Assembly: GCA_022709385.1 (NCBI GenBank)
Contig: JAKLIX010000005.1
Span: 160,648-224,647 of the forward strand
Length of the DNA: 64,000 bases
Reading direction: 5' to 3'
Origin: Bacteroidota bacterium
Lineage (GTDB): Bacteria; Bacteroidota; Bacteroidia; Bacteroidales; CAIXZF01
In this document: positions 9,484 through 19,404 of the stretch, one piece after another
Numbering within the stretch: position 1 is the stretch's first letter
Layout: each line of letters begins with the position of its first letter
Position numbers and translations under genes: made by a program
The notes under the pieces: generated by a model
The model's input: only the letters and a program-made list of their open reading frames with translations
Database searches by the model: none
What the model was told of the DNA's origin: nothing

Positions 9484-12400
9484 ATGTTGCGAAAATTACT
9501 ACTGACAGTTGGGATCTTGTTTTGTACCAGTGCTTTGGTATTCTCACAATCGGGAACACTGAAGGGAAAGATCAGGGATGCAGGCACCAAGGAGCCGATT
9601 CCATTCGCCAACATTGTGATTGAAGCCGGAGGTACCCAGATCGGAGGTACCACATCAGATTTCGATGGCAACTTCACCATCAAACCCATCACGCCTGGAA
9701 AATACGACATGAAAGCCACTTATGTCGGTTATAAGTCAAAAATGATCAAGGGTGTGGTCATCAATGCCGATAAAATCACCTTCCAGGACATGGAACTTGA
9801 GTCGACCACCGTAGCCCTCGACGTAGTGGAAGTGGTTGATTACAAGGTTCCTCTGATCTCCAAGGATAAGACATCCACGGGAGGGACGGTGACCTCGGAG
9901 GAGATCGCCAAAATGCCTAACCGCTCGGCCGACGCTGTGGCCACTACCGTGGGGGGTGTATTCTCCGCCGACGGGGAAAGGGGAAGCGTCAGGGGTTCCA
10001 GAACGGAAGGTACGGTCATGTATATCGACGGGATGAAAGTACGCGGATCCAACAACCTTCCGCAATCAGCCATCGAAGAGGTGACGGTGATCACCGGCGG
10101 TCTGCCCGCACAGTACGGCGATGCCACCGGTGGTGTAATCAATGTCACCACCAAAGGCCCTTCACGGCAGTTCGGCGCAGGAGTTGAAGTGGAAACCTCG
10201 GAATTCCTCGACAACTATGGGCATAACAGACTGGGAATCAACATGCAGGGACCGCTGATCAAAAAGCGCAAAGACTCCCTGAACACCCAGGCCATACTCG
10301 GTTACTTCATTGCTGCCGATTTCGCTTACAACAGGGACGGAAGGCCTTCTTCCATCGATCTTTACAAAGTAAAGGACGATGTGTATGACCGGCTGGTAGC
10401 CAACCCGCTTCGCCCTGCCGGCCTGGCCTCCGGAGGTACGTATAAAAATGCCGACTTCCTTCGTAAAAACGATCTCGAAATCACCAAAAGCAGCCTGAAT
10501 ACCGAAAACATCGATATTAACCTGTCCGGAAAAATCGACGTGAAAACGACCGCCACCATCAATCTCACCGTCGGCGGCTCAATGAACTATAACCGTTACA
10601 ACGCCTATAACTTTGCCGGTTCACTCATGAACTGGAACAACAATGCCCAGGTAACCAACAACACCTGGCGCGTGTTTACCCGTTTTACACAGCGTTTCCC
10701 CGCCGATAAGGAAAGTAAGTCCATCATCAAGAATGTGTATTATACCTTCCAGGCCGACTTTACCAAATACAACCAGGTGGTTCAGGATGAAGGGCATAAG
10801 GACAAGCTCTTTGATTACGGCTATATCGGAAAATTCACATCTCACAGGGTAAAAACCTATGAACTGGGCAGCGATACCATTTTTGGTTTCGAGAATGTGT
10901 GGCTGCAAACCGGTTACCGCGACACCCTGTTCTGGTTCGAACCTTCCGATAAAAATCCCGAATTGGCAAACTATACCACTTATTATAGAAATCTTTTTGC
11001 CGACCAGATCGAAGACCACCTGGAAAACCCGGTGCAATATGCCCTGGGCGGCGCCCTGCTGAACGGCGACAATCCCGAATCCATCTATGGCCTCTGGGCT
11101 GCCCCGGGCACTCAATACAACGGATACTCAAAAGTGGACAACACCCAGATCGGTATCAACCTGAATGCATCAGCCGATATCGGCAACCATGCCATCCAGT
11201 TCGGTATCCAGTATGAACAGCGGAACGACCGCTATGTGGCCTATGCCCCGGTCAGCTTCTGGAACCTGATCGATCCGAGAACGGGTATCGTCAACCAGCA
11301 TATCAGCCAGGCCGGCGATAAACTCAAACCCCTCTACCGCTTCGACGAATTCGGCGTTTTTCAGGATACCATTGACTATGAGGATCTGATTGACCTTTCC
11401 AAACAAAGCTATTTCGATTTCAACCTCAGGAAAAAACTCGGACTTCCGACCGACGGCAACCACTGGATCGATGTCGACAGCTACGATCCGGCTCTCTTTA
11501 CCGTGGATATGTTCTCAGCCGATGAACTCATCCGCGACGGAAGCAACGCCCTGGTGGCTTATTACGGATTCGACTATACCGGTAAAAAACTCACCAGCAA
11601 GCCCAGCCTGTCCGACTTCTTCACCGCCAAAGACGAGTTCGGCAATTACAAAAGGCAAATCCCCGCCTTCGAACCCATTTATATGGCCGGTTATATCCAG
11701 GATAAATTCGCATTCAGCGACCTGATCTTCAATGTCGGTGTGCGTGTCGACCGTTTCGACGCCAACCAGATGGTGCTCAAAGATCCCTATTTACTCTACG
11801 AAGCGAAAACGGTCAAGGAAGTTAAGAATCTCGGCGAACATCCCTCCAATATGGGCGACGACTTTGTGGTGTATGTGGATAATCCTGCCAGTCCCACCGC
11901 CATTAAAGGTTACCGCAGCGGCAGTGTATGGTATACCGCCACCGGTACCGAAATTCCTGACCCTGAAGCATACGGACTCGGCACCAATAACCCGCCCTAC
12001 CTCCTCAACCCCGGCGACAAAGAAGTGAAAATCAGCGCCTTTAAAGACTATGAACCGGAAACCAACGTCTTGCCGCGTATCTCCTTCTCCTTCCCGATTT
12101 CCGATGAGGCACTGTTCTTTGCTCATTACGACGTATTAACCCAGCGCCCGACCGGTTTTGTCCGTTTCGACCCCATCGACTACCTGAAACTGGAATACAT
12201 CGGACAAAACTTTATCAATAATCCCAACCTCAAATCCTCCAAGACCATTGACTATGAGGTCGGTTTCATGCAGAAACTCTCCGGATCTTCCTCTCTTAAC
12301 CTGTCGACCTTCTACCGTGAAATGAGGAACCAAATCCAGGCTTACTTCTTCGCAGGCGCTTATCCCAAACCCTATTTCTCTTACAACAACATCGACTTCG

Positions 12401-13146
12401 GAACGGTCAAGGGCTTGATCGTTACCTACGACCTGCGCAGAACCAACAATGCCCGTATCCGTGCCAGCTATACCCTCCAGTTTGCCGACGGCACCGGTTC
12501 CGACAACGAGTCGGCCCAGGCACTGGTACTGTCGAACGAACCGAAACTGAGGAACCTCAGGAGTACCTTCCCGGTTGACTATGACAGAAGACATGCCATC
12601 AACCTGGTGTTCGATTACCGCTACGAAGGCGGGCCAAAATACAACGGACCCACCATCAGCAAAAGGGTGAAAGGCACAGATAAGAGAAAAACCATCAACC
12701 TGCTCGAAAACACGGGGATCAGCGTTACCTTCAACGGAGGATCAGGCACACCCTACAGCCGTTCGAGCCGTGCCGGTTTCCTCGGAAGCGGAAGCATCCT
12801 CATCGGATCGGTCAACGGTTCCCGCCTTCCCTGGCAGTTCAGGATGGACACCCGTATCGACAAAGACTTTATGCTGTCATTTGGCGGTAAGAACAGTAAG
12901 TATGTTTACATGAACGTGTACTTTGAAATCCTCAATGTGCTGAACGCCCAGAATATCCTCAGCGTTTACCGGGCTACCGGCAATCCCGACGACGACGGTT
13001 ACCTGGCTTCTCCCCAGGCGCAACCCGATATCGCCATCAGGACCGACTCACAGTCCTTTGTCGATCTTTACGAGGTCAGGGTGAATTCACCCGGTAATTA
13101 CAGCCTTCCCAGAAGGCTAAGACTGGGTGTTGCCATTAATTTCTAA
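9484..13146 (+). CDS. TonB-dependent receptor with carboxypeptidase-regulatory-like domain
   Basis: A 1220-residue outer-membrane transporter. Domains in order: signal peptide (about 1-22), a CarboxypepD_reg-like beta-sandwich (about 25-110, GTLKGKIRDAGTKEPIPFAN), a plug domain (about 125-245, with GGLPAQYGDATGGVINVTTKG), and a long beta-barrel ending in aromatic Phe. The N-terminal sandwich domain is the SusC-like arrangement, but no SusD lipoprotein follows. Instead the next two genes are a giant T9SS cargo and a PorV-like protein, so the receptor may help assemble or secrete, or use products of, the cargo protein (inference). The ATG at 9484 opens a good signal peptide, and the longer upstream frame does not. 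Confidence 0.93.
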   Translation: MLRKLLLTVGILFCTSALVFSQSGTLKGKIRDAGTKEPIPFANIVIEAGGTQIGGTTSDFDGNFTIKPITPGKYDMKATYVGYKSKMIKGVVINADKITFQDMELESTTVALDVVEVVDYKVPLISKDKTSTGGTVTSEEIAKMPNRSADAVATTVGGVFSADGERGSVRGSRTEGTVMYIDGMKVRGSNNLPQSAIEEVTVITGGLPAQYGDATGGVINVTTKGPSRQFGAGVEVETSEFLDNYGHNRLGINMQGPLIKKRKDSLNTQAILGYFIAADFAYNRDGRPSSIDLYKVKDDVYDRLVANPLRPAGLASGGTYKNADFLRKNDLEITKSSLNTENIDINLSGKIDVKTTATINLTVGGSMNYNRYNAYNFAGSLMNWNNNAQVTNNTWRVFTRFTQRFPADKESKSIIKNVYYTFQADFTKYNQVVQDEGHKDKLFDYGYIGKFTSHRVKTYELGSDTIFGFENVWLQTGYRDTLFWFEPSDKNPELANYTTYYRNLFADQIEDHLENPVQYALGGALLNGDNPESIYGLWAAPGTQYNGYSKVDNTQIGINLNASADIGNHAIQFGIQYEQRNDRYVAYAPVSFWNLIDPRTGIVNQHISQAGDKLKPLYRFDEFGVFQDTIDYEDLIDLSKQSYFDFNLRKKLGLPTDGNHWIDVDSYDPALFTVDMFSADELIRDGSNALVAYYGFDYTGKKLTSKPSLSDFFTAKDEFGNYKRQIPAFEPIYMAGYIQDKFAFSDLIFNVGVRVDRFDANQMVLKDPYLLYEAKTVKEVKNLGEHPSNMGDDFVVYVDNPASPTAIKGYRSGSVWYTATGTEIPDPEAYGLGTNNPPYLLNPGDKEVKISAFKDYEPETNVLPRISFSFPISDEALFFAHYDVLTQRPTGFVRFDPIDYLKLEYIGQNFINNPNLKSSKTIDYEVGFMQKLSGSSSLNLSTFYREMRNQIQAYFFAGAYPKPYFSYNNIDFGTVKGLIVTYDLRRTNNARIRASYTLQFADGTGSDNESAQALVLSNEPKLRNLRSTFPVDYDRRHAINLVFDYRYEGGPKYNGPTISKRVKGTDKRKTINLLENTGISVTFNGGSGTPYSRSSRAGFLGSGSILIGSVNGSRLPWQFRMDTRIDKDFMLSFGGKNSKYVYMNVYFEILNVLNAQNILSVYRATGNPDDDGYLASPQAQPDIAIRTDSQSFVDLYEVRVNSPGNYSLPRRLRLGVAINF

Positions 13147-13160
13147 GAATTTAAAAAACA

Positions 13161-16100
13161 ATGAATATGAAAAGTGCAGTCCGCTTATTAATCGTGTTGT
13201 TTATTGGACTCCTGCTGGCCGATGCCGCTTTCGCCTATAAGCATGTCACTCCCAAGAGCAAACAGCAGATACCCAAGGGAACAACGGCCGGATGTGCCGC
13301 CGGTGCTTCCTTTACCGACCTTTGGGTCAACAATGTCCGCTGCCGTATCAATACCGGCGGGGATATGTGGTGGGACCTCCAGGGGGTGGCCAAATACTTT
13401 ATCCCCGGAAATACGCAAAAAACCTCCATGTTCTCCGCTGCTTTGTGGATCGGGGGTCTGGACGTGAACGGTCAGCTCAAACTGGCAGCACAGCGTTACC
13501 GCGGTAACGGAAATGATTACTGGCCGGGCCCTCTGACCACAGACGGCAATGCCAATATCTCCGCTGAGGTCTGTAACGAATACGACCGTATTTTCCGCAT
13601 ACACAAGGCAGATGTGGATGCTTTCCGCCGCTGGTGGAACGACAAACCTTCCTATCCCGACTATCAAATCCCGGAGTCCATCCTGAAATGGCCCGGCAAC
13701 GGCGATATCACCAAGGGACAAAGCCCCTACCTGGCGCCTTTTTACGATCATCCCCCGAAAAACGGCGTGTATGATCCTGAAAATGACGGGGACTATCCAT
13801 ACTATGACTTCAGCAATGAACTCTGCAAGGCCAACGCTCCCACGCCTGAAACCGTGGAAGGCATCGTCAAGGGCGGCATTCTGGCCGACCAGGTCCTGAA
13901 GGGCGATGAAACCCTCTGGTGGGTGTTCAACGACAAAGGAAATATCCACAGCGAAACCCAGGGCAGCCCCGTCGGCTTCGAAATCCGCGCCCAGGCCTTC
14001 GGATTCAGCACCAACGATGAGATCAACAGTATGACCTTCTATTCATACGAAATCATCAACCGCTCCACCTACCGGCTTACCGAAACCTATTTCAGCCAGT
14101 GGGTCGATACCGACCTTGGATATGCCTGGGACGATTATGTAGGCTGTGATGTACAGAGAGGGCTCGGTTACTGCTACAATGGCCGTGCCATCGACGGATC
14201 AGGCAAAGATGACGAATACGGCACCCAGCCTCCCGCCGTCGGCGTGGACTTCTTCCAGGGACCCTATATGGATCCCGACGGGCTCGACAACCCGAAAATC
14301 GGTCCTGACGGGCAACCCATGTGTGATGTCAGCATCAATGGCGTGAACTTCGGCGATTCTATCATCGACAACGAACGTTTCGGTATGCGCCGCTTCGTTT
14401 ACCACACCAATTGTAATTCCGGTCCTACCTGCGACCCCGACAATGCTCCCGAGTATTACAACCTGCTCAGGGGAATCTGGAAAGACGGCATCAAGATGAT
14501 TTACGGAGGAAATGCCCACCCGAATTCTCCGGGCGCTAACGGCCCTCCCTGCGACTTTATGTTCCCCGAACTCTCCGACCCCTGTAACTGGGGTACCGCC
14601 GGAATCCAGCCGGCTGGTTTCCAGACAGGCGCCGGCGGAACAGGTATCATCTGGACGGAAGCCAATGTGGGGAACCCTCCCGACGACAGACGTTTTATGC
14701 ACTCCGCCGGTCCTTTTACCCTTGAACCGGGAGCCGTAAACTATATCACCGTCGGTATTCCCTGGGCAAGGGCTTCATCCGGTGGCCCCTGGGCCTCAGT
14801 GCAAGAACTCAGACGCGTGGACGACAAATGCCAGAAACTCTTCGAAAATTGCTTCAAAGTCCTTGAAGGTCCCGACCATCCCGATCTCATCGTGCAGGAA
14901 CTCGACAGGGAAATCCTGCTCTACCTGAAAAATTACACCGGATCGAGCAATGAATTCGAAACCTATGAAGAAATCGATCCCAATATCATCACCCCCGACA
15001 GCCTTACCATCGTGAACGGCGATTCGATCTATGTACCTCCCGTGATCCAGTGGGATCCCGTGTACCGTTTCGAAGGATACCAGATCTTCCAGCTGAAAAA
15101 TGCCAATGTGACCGATCTTACCGATCCGGACGAAGCCAGGCAGGTCGCCCAATGCGATATCAAGAACGGTGTCCTCACCCTGATCAACTTCGAATACAAC
15201 CAGGAACTCCAGGCTAACGTACCGGTGAAAATGGTAGACGGAACCGACAGGGGAATTCTGCATTCCTTTAAAATTCTGGAAGACCAGTTTGCTTCCGGTG
15301 ACAAACGGCTGGTGAACCATAAACAGTACTACTTCGTTGCCGTGGCTTACGCGCACAACAACTACCTCACCTACAGCCAGGATCCCAATGATGCCAACGG
15401 GCTGCACGGTCAGAAATTCCCCTACCTGATCGGGCGTAAACAACCTAAAATACAAACAGCCATCCCCCATATTCCCAACCCGGAGGCCAGTGGTACCAAT
15501 CCACTTACAACTTACGGCGACGGTCCCAAGATCACCAGGATCGAAGGCCAGGGCAATGGCGGCATGTCGCTGGAATGGACCAGAGAAAGCGAAGAGGCGC
15601 TGCTCAAAATCACCTCACCTCCCTTTATCGTGAAAAATCCGACCTATGAAAACGGCAAAGGCCCGGTGAATGTAAAGGTGATTGATCCGCTCAATGTAGA
15701 GAAAGGCAATTATGTGCTGAAGCTGATCCCCGAAAACGGAACCAGCATCGGCACTGCAAGCTGGGAACTGACCAACACGCTCACTGGAGAGGTGTACACT
15801 TCCGACCGCAACATTTCGGTTGAGAATGAACAACTGCTGCTCGATATCGGTCTCTCGCTGCAGATAACACAGGTGGCGCCCCCGGGTAATGCCAGCGCAA
15901 AGACCAACGGCTATATCGAATCATCCATCACCTTTGCCGACAGCTCTCAAATCTGGCTCACCGGGATTTCCGACATCGATGTCTGCGGTCCTTGGAACTG
16001 GATACGTTCGGGTGTACTGGCCGACCCGAACAATACAGCCTGCAATGACTGGGACCTGACGGGTAATTCACAAAGCCCCGGAGTTGCCTTTGACCCCAAC

Positions 16101-17300
16101 GAGGATTACGAAAAAACCGTCGGACGTACCTGGGCCCCTTACAACCTGGTTTCGCTGAACAACCAGGATGAAGCCGGGCCCGGCCTGAACAGGCCTTCAA
16201 AACTGAAGTTTCAAATGTCGCAACTTGCCAGTATCAACGTGGTGATTACCTCCGACAAATCGAAATGGACCCGTTGTCCCGTCATCGAGATGTGCCCGGA
16301 TAAGAACCTTTCACAGGGCGGTGCAGAACGCTTCGACATCAGGAAAGCACCCTCGGTGGACAAGAACGGGAATCCTTCTTCCACTACAGAACCATCTACC
16401 AATCAGAATGATCCCAACTTCATCAGCGGAACCGGCATGGGTTGGTTCCCCGGCTATGCATATAACCTGGAGACGGGCGAAAGACTGAATATGATGTTCG
16501 GCGAAGATTCATGGCTGGTGGCTGAAAACGGCCGCGACATGATCTGGAACCCGACCGACATCGATCCCGCCAACCCTTTCCTCAGCCCGCACTTCCTCAG
16601 TCCGCTCGGCAGGGTGGTCTTCGGAGGCAAACACTATGTCTATATCATGGCTCACACTTACAACGTGGAGCCCGGATATCCCGAACTCGACTGCCCGGCC
16701 TATGATTTCGGACAGTGGTCAAGGAACCTGATCCCCGATGTCAATTACAGAATCTATGGATACTCCAACGCCATGTGGGTGAATATTCCCATGGCCGTTA
16801 CCGGTAAAGAATGGCTGAACAACGATGCCACCATCCGTATCCGGGTCGGTAAACCCTATGCCAGGAATTACAGCATACCGGGCGTCGGGGCCGATAATCC
16901 GGTGAACGATAACTGGCCGATGTACACCTTCAATACGGAAGACATCGCCACGGTGAAAGGAGACAAGAGCGTGGCAAAATCCGCCCTCGACCTGATCAAC
17001 GTCGTACCCAACCCCTATTACGGATTCTCCAACTATGAAACAGACCAGCTCGATAACCGGGTCCGTATTACCAACCTTCCGGAAAAATGTACCATCTCCA
17101 TCTATACGGTGAACGGAACCCTCGTCAGGCAGATCACCAAGGACGAAGTGAAAACATCGGTCGACTGGGATATGAAAAACTATGCAGGTATTCCGATCTC
17201 CGGAGGTATTTACCTGCTACATATCAATGCGCCGGGTATCGGTGAGAAAGTGGTGAAGTGGTTTGGCGTACAACGCCCCGTCGACCTGAATGCTTTCTGA
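13161..17300 (+). CDS. Giant T9SS-exported surface protein (cargo of the receptor/PorV operon)
   Basis: A 1379-residue protein with a signal peptide (cleavage near ADAAFA) and a C-terminal T9SS-type sorting domain (last ~90 residues, beginning VVPNPYYGF and ending with GGIYLLHINAPG and VVKWFG). Residues about 55-540 form a module shared with the 699-residue protein encoded at 35.3-37.4 kb: SAALWIGGLDVNGQL, NDYWPGP, WPGNGD, GDSIIDNERFG, and the strongly conserved FMFPELSDPCNWGT then FQTGAGGTGIIW. No enzyme motif is recognised. Asp/Asn-rich turns suggest calcium binding. It starts 14 nt after the receptor gene; the in-frame ATG at 13167 is an alternative start. Confidence 0.85.
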   Translation: MNMKSAVRLLIVLFIGLLLADAAFAYKHVTPKSKQQIPKGTTAGCAAGASFTDLWVNNVRCRINTGGDMWWDLQGVAKYFIPGNTQKTSMFSAALWIGGLDVNGQLKLAAQRYRGNGNDYWPGPLTTDGNANISAEVCNEYDRIFRIHKADVDAFRRWWNDKPSYPDYQIPESILKWPGNGDITKGQSPYLAPFYDHPPKNGVYDPENDGDYPYYDFSNELCKANAPTPETVEGIVKGGILADQVLKGDETLWWVFNDKGNIHSETQGSPVGFEIRAQAFGFSTNDEINSMTFYSYEIINRSTYRLTETYFSQWVDTDLGYAWDDYVGCDVQRGLGYCYNGRAIDGSGKDDEYGTQPPAVGVDFFQGPYMDPDGLDNPKIGPDGQPMCDVSINGVNFGDSIIDNERFGMRRFVYHTNCNSGPTCDPDNAPEYYNLLRGIWKDGIKMIYGGNAHPNSPGANGPPCDFMFPELSDPCNWGTAGIQPAGFQTGAGGTGIIWTEANVGNPPDDRRFMHSAGPFTLEPGAVNYITVGIPWARASSGGPWASVQELRRVDDKCQKLFENCFKVLEGPDHPDLIVQELDREILLYLKNYTGSSNEFETYEEIDPNIITPDSLTIVNGDSIYVPPVIQWDPVYRFEGYQIFQLKNANVTDLTDPDEARQVAQCDIKNGVLTLINFEYNQELQANVPVKMVDGTDRGILHSFKILEDQFASGDKRLVNHKQYYFVAVAYAHNNYLTYSQDPNDANGLHGQKFPYLIGRKQPKIQTAIPHIPNPEASGTNPLTTYGDGPKITRIEGQGNGGMSLEWTRESEEALLKITSPPFIVKNPTYENGKGPVNVKVIDPLNVEKGNYVLKLIPENGTSIGTASWELTNTLTGEVYTSDRNISVENEQLLLDIGLSLQITQVAPPGNASAKTNGYIESSITFADSSQIWLTGISDIDVCGPWNWIRSGVLADPNNTACNDWDLTGNSQSPGVAFDPNEDYEKTVGRTWAPYNLVSLNNQDEAGPGLNRPSKLKFQMSQLASINVVITSDKSKWTRCPVIEMCPDKNLSQGGAERFDIRKAPSVDKNGNPSSTTEPSTNQNDPNFISGTGMGWFPGYAYNLETGERLNMMFGEDSWLVAENGRDMIWNPTDIDPANPFLSPHFLSPLGRVVFGGKHYVYIMAHTYNVEPGYPELDCPAYDFGQWSRNLIPDVNYRIYGYSNAMWVNIPMAVTGKEWLNNDATIRIRVGKPYARNYSIPGVGADNPVNDNWPMYTFNTEDIATVKGDKSVAKSALDLINVVPNPYYGFSNYETDQLDNRVRITNLPEKCTISIYTVNGTLVRQITKDEVKTSVDWDMKNYAGIPISGGIYLLHINAPGIGEKVVKWFGVQRPVDLNAF

Positions 17301-17324
17301 TCTGAACCATACATTTACAAAAAA

Positions 17325-18422
17325 ATGATTGCTAACATCAAAACATACAGGACGATGAAAAATACATTCAGCCAATGCTTTATACTCCTCTTTGTGGCAG
17401 CGTGCCTGACTGGCGGGAATCCGGCCTTTGCCGGCAACAAGGACCGTTCCGGTTCGGCCGGTGCAAGCGAACTGCTGATCAATCCCTGGCCCAGAAGTAC
17501 GGGCTGGGGCGGAGCCAACGTTGCCAATGTGCACGGCATTGAAGCCATGTTCGGAAATGTGGCCGGCACCGCTTTCACCAGGAAATCAGAGTTTGCATTC
17601 GCCCATACCCAGTGGTTCAAGGGCTCTGACGTGACCCTGAATACCTTCGGATTCACGCAGAAAGTCGGTGAAGCAGGCGCCCTCGGCCTTTCCATTATGT
17701 CGATGCGCTTCGGCGAAATCGAAAAAACTACCGTCGAAAGCCCCGATCCTTCCCTGGGAAGTATCGGAACCTTCACCCCCAGCTTCCTGAACATCAATCT
17801 CTCTTACGCCAAAGCATTCTCCAATGCCATTTACGGCGGACTGAACGTGAAAATCATCAACGAAGCCATCGCCGATGTGTCTGCCCAGGGTATCGCCCTT
17901 GATGCCGGGATCCAGTATGTAACAGGCGACAATGAAGAAATCAAATTCGGAATCGCCCTGAAAAATGTCGGACCCACCATGAAGTTCAAGGGCGACGGAA
18001 TGTCATTCAGGGGATTCATACCCGGCTTTGAAACCCAGTCGACCATCGAACAACGTTCCCAGGCGTTTGAACTGCCCGCACAATTGAATATTGGCGCCTC
18101 ATACGACTTTAAATTCTCGGACATCCATAAACTCATCCTGGCCGGTTCTTTTACTTCCAACTCCTTCTCCAAAGACCAGTTCGGCATCGGCGCCGAGTAT
18201 TCCTTCCGCGAATACCTGCTGCTGAGAGCCGGATACACATATGAAGAAGGTATCACCGAGAAAAAGAACAGAACTACTGCCTACACCGGCCCCAGTGCAG
18301 GCCTCTCAGTCGATATTCCCCTGAACAGGGAAAAAGGCTCCTCCTTCTCTGTGGATTATTCTTACAGGGATACTGATCCTTTCTCCGGTACCCACACCAT
18401 CGGCGTCAGGATTACATTATAA
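17325..18422 (+). CDS. PorV/PorQ-family outer membrane protein
   Basis: A 365-residue predicted beta-barrel of the UPF0164/PorV-PorQ family. It has a signal peptide and an N-terminal SAGASELLINPWPRSTGWGGANVANV segment, in which the Gly-rich GWGGANVA followed by a Phe-Gly-Asn-x-Ala stretch marks this family, then regular amphipathic strands to the end. Known of the family: PorV shuttles T9SS cargo from the translocon to the attachment complex, and several paralogues exist per genome. Being third in an operon behind a TonB receptor and a T9SS cargo suggests a dedicated partner for that cargo (inference). An in-frame ATG at 17355 opens a shorter, more typical signal peptide; the A-rich leader before 17325 supports the longer form. 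Confidence 0.82.
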   Translation: MIANIKTYRTMKNTFSQCFILLFVAACLTGGNPAFAGNKDRSGSAGASELLINPWPRSTGWGGANVANVHGIEAMFGNVAGTAFTRKSEFAFAHTQWFKGSDVTLNTFGFTQKVGEAGALGLSIMSMRFGEIEKTTVESPDPSLGSIGTFTPSFLNINLSYAKAFSNAIYGGLNVKIINEAIADVSAQGIALDAGIQYVTGDNEEIKFGIALKNVGPTMKFKGDGMSFRGFIPGFETQSTIEQRSQAFELPAQLNIGASYDFKFSDIHKLILAGSFTSNSFSKDQFGIGAEYSFREYLLLRAGYTYEEGITEKKNRTTAYTGPSAGLSVDIPLNREKGSSFSVDYSYRDTDPFSGTHTIGVRITL

Positions 18423-18423
18423 T

Positions 18424-18454
18424 TTGGTTTTTTAGAAAACTATCCTTATATTTG
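18424..18454 (+). promoter_or_regulatory. Promoter of greA
   Basis: TTG, 20 nt, then TATATTTG, a full match to the Bacteroidetes sigma-ABfr pattern. The predicted start of transcription (about 18459-18461) coincides with the first base of the hairpin described next. Confidence 0.6.
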
Positions 18455-18460
18455 TAGGTG

Positions 18461-18500
18461 AGAAGACCCTTGAAAGAGGGTCTTCTTGATTTTTTGTTTT
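18461..18500 (+). terminator. Perfect 10-bp hairpin with T-tract in the greA leader
   Basis: AGAAGACCCT pairs perfectly with AGGGTCTTCT around a six-base loop and is followed by a T-rich run, the form of an intrinsic terminator. It could end the upstream receptor/cargo/PorV transcript. It also lies at the very start of the predicted greA transcript, 17 nt before the ATG side of the T-tract, so it could stop short leader RNAs or protect the 5' end. Confidence 0.7.
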
Positions 18501-18517
18501 AATAAAGTTTAACCCGG

Positions 18518-18994
18518 ATGACCCAGATCAGTTATTATACGGAAGAAGGACTGCAAAAGCTGAAGGATGAACTGGATTACCTGGTCAATGTTGAAAGACC
18601 TATGATCTCTCAACAAATTGCCGAAGCCAGGGATAAAGGCGACCTGTCGGAAAATGCTGAGTACGACGCAGCGAAAAACGCACAGGGTATGCTTGAAATG
18701 AAAATATCCCGCCTGCAGGAAGTGATCAGCAGTGCAAGGGTGATAGACGAATCCCGTCTGGATAACAGTAAGGTCTTTATCCTGTCAACCGTCAGTGTAA
18801 AAAACCTGAAAACCAATGCCGAAATGAAATATACCCTCGTGCCGGAAAACGAGGCGGATATCAAATCCGGAAAAATCTCCGTGAGTTCTCCCATCGCCAA
18901 AGGCCTGCTTGGCAAAACCGTGGGAGAGAAAGTCGATATACAGGTGCCGGCAGGAAAAATCTCCCTCGAAATCCTCCGGATCGAAAGATTATAA
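18518..18994 (+). CDS. greA: Transcription elongation factor GreA
   Basis: Rescues backtracked RNA polymerase by stimulating cleavage of the transcript 3' end. The 158-residue protein has the N-terminal coiled coil (about 1-75), whose tip holds the acidic pair in ARDKGDLSENAEYDAAK, and the C-terminal FKBP-like domain (about 82-158, SPIAKGLLGKTVGEKV). Length is normal. It is followed 11 nt later by a HIT-family gene, an arrangement often seen in Bacteroidetes and consistent with one transcript. A strong promoter and a leader hairpin precede it. Confidence 0.96.
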   Translation: MTQISYYTEEGLQKLKDELDYLVNVERPMISQQIAEARDKGDLSENAEYDAAKNAQGMLEMKISRLQEVISSARVIDESRLDNSKVFILSTVSVKNLKTNAEMKYTLVPENEADIKSGKISVSSPIAKGLLGKTVGEKVDIQVPAGKISLEILRIERL

Positions 18995-19005
18995 ACCCCA
19001 GTATT

Positions 19006-19404
19006 ATGCCCGGCATCTTCAGCAGAATCGTCAGCGGTGAAATTCCCTGCCACAAAGTGGCCGAATCTGACCAATTCCTGGCCTTCCTCGATATCAATCC
19101 CCTGGCGAAAGGACATACCCTCGTCATCCCGAAAACCGAAGTCGATTATATCTTCGACATGGATGAAAGCCTCTTTAAAGATTGCTTCAGCTTCGCTCAA
19201 AAAGTGGGCAAAGCCATCCATGCAAGCATTCCCTGCGTTAAAGTCGGTATCGCCGTGATCGGCCTCGAAGTGCCACATGCCCACATACACCTGGTCCCCC
19301 TGCAGGATTTGCACGATCTTGAATTCTCACGGCCTAAATTAACCCTGGATCAGGAGGAACTCTCTGCCATTGCAGCAGCCATTCGTGATAAAATGGTTTA
19401 CTAA
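19006..19404 (+). CDS. HIT-family nucleotide-binding hydrolase
   Basis: A 132-residue cytosolic protein with the histidine triad HAHIHL (His91, His93, His95) that hydrolyses nucleotide phosphoramidates or acyl-adenylates in the HINT branch. The N-terminal FSRIVSGEIPCHKV and the FLDINPLAKGHTLVIPK stretch are typical of HINT proteins. Physiological substrate is unknown. It lies directly downstream of greA in the same direction. Its stop overlaps the stop of convergent ruvC by four bases. Confidence 0.9.
   Translation: MPGIFSRIVSGEIPCHKVAESDQFLAFLDINPLAKGHTLVIPKTEVDYIFDMDESLFKDCFSFAQKVGKAIHASIPCVKVGIAVIGLEVPHAHIHLVPLQDLHDLEFSRPKLTLDQEELSAIAAAIRDKMVY

Noticed and set aside
9484..13146. Polysaccharide utilisation locus (SusC/SusD)
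   Set aside because: The receptor has the SusC-like N-terminal domain, but no SusD lipoprotein or glycosidase follows.
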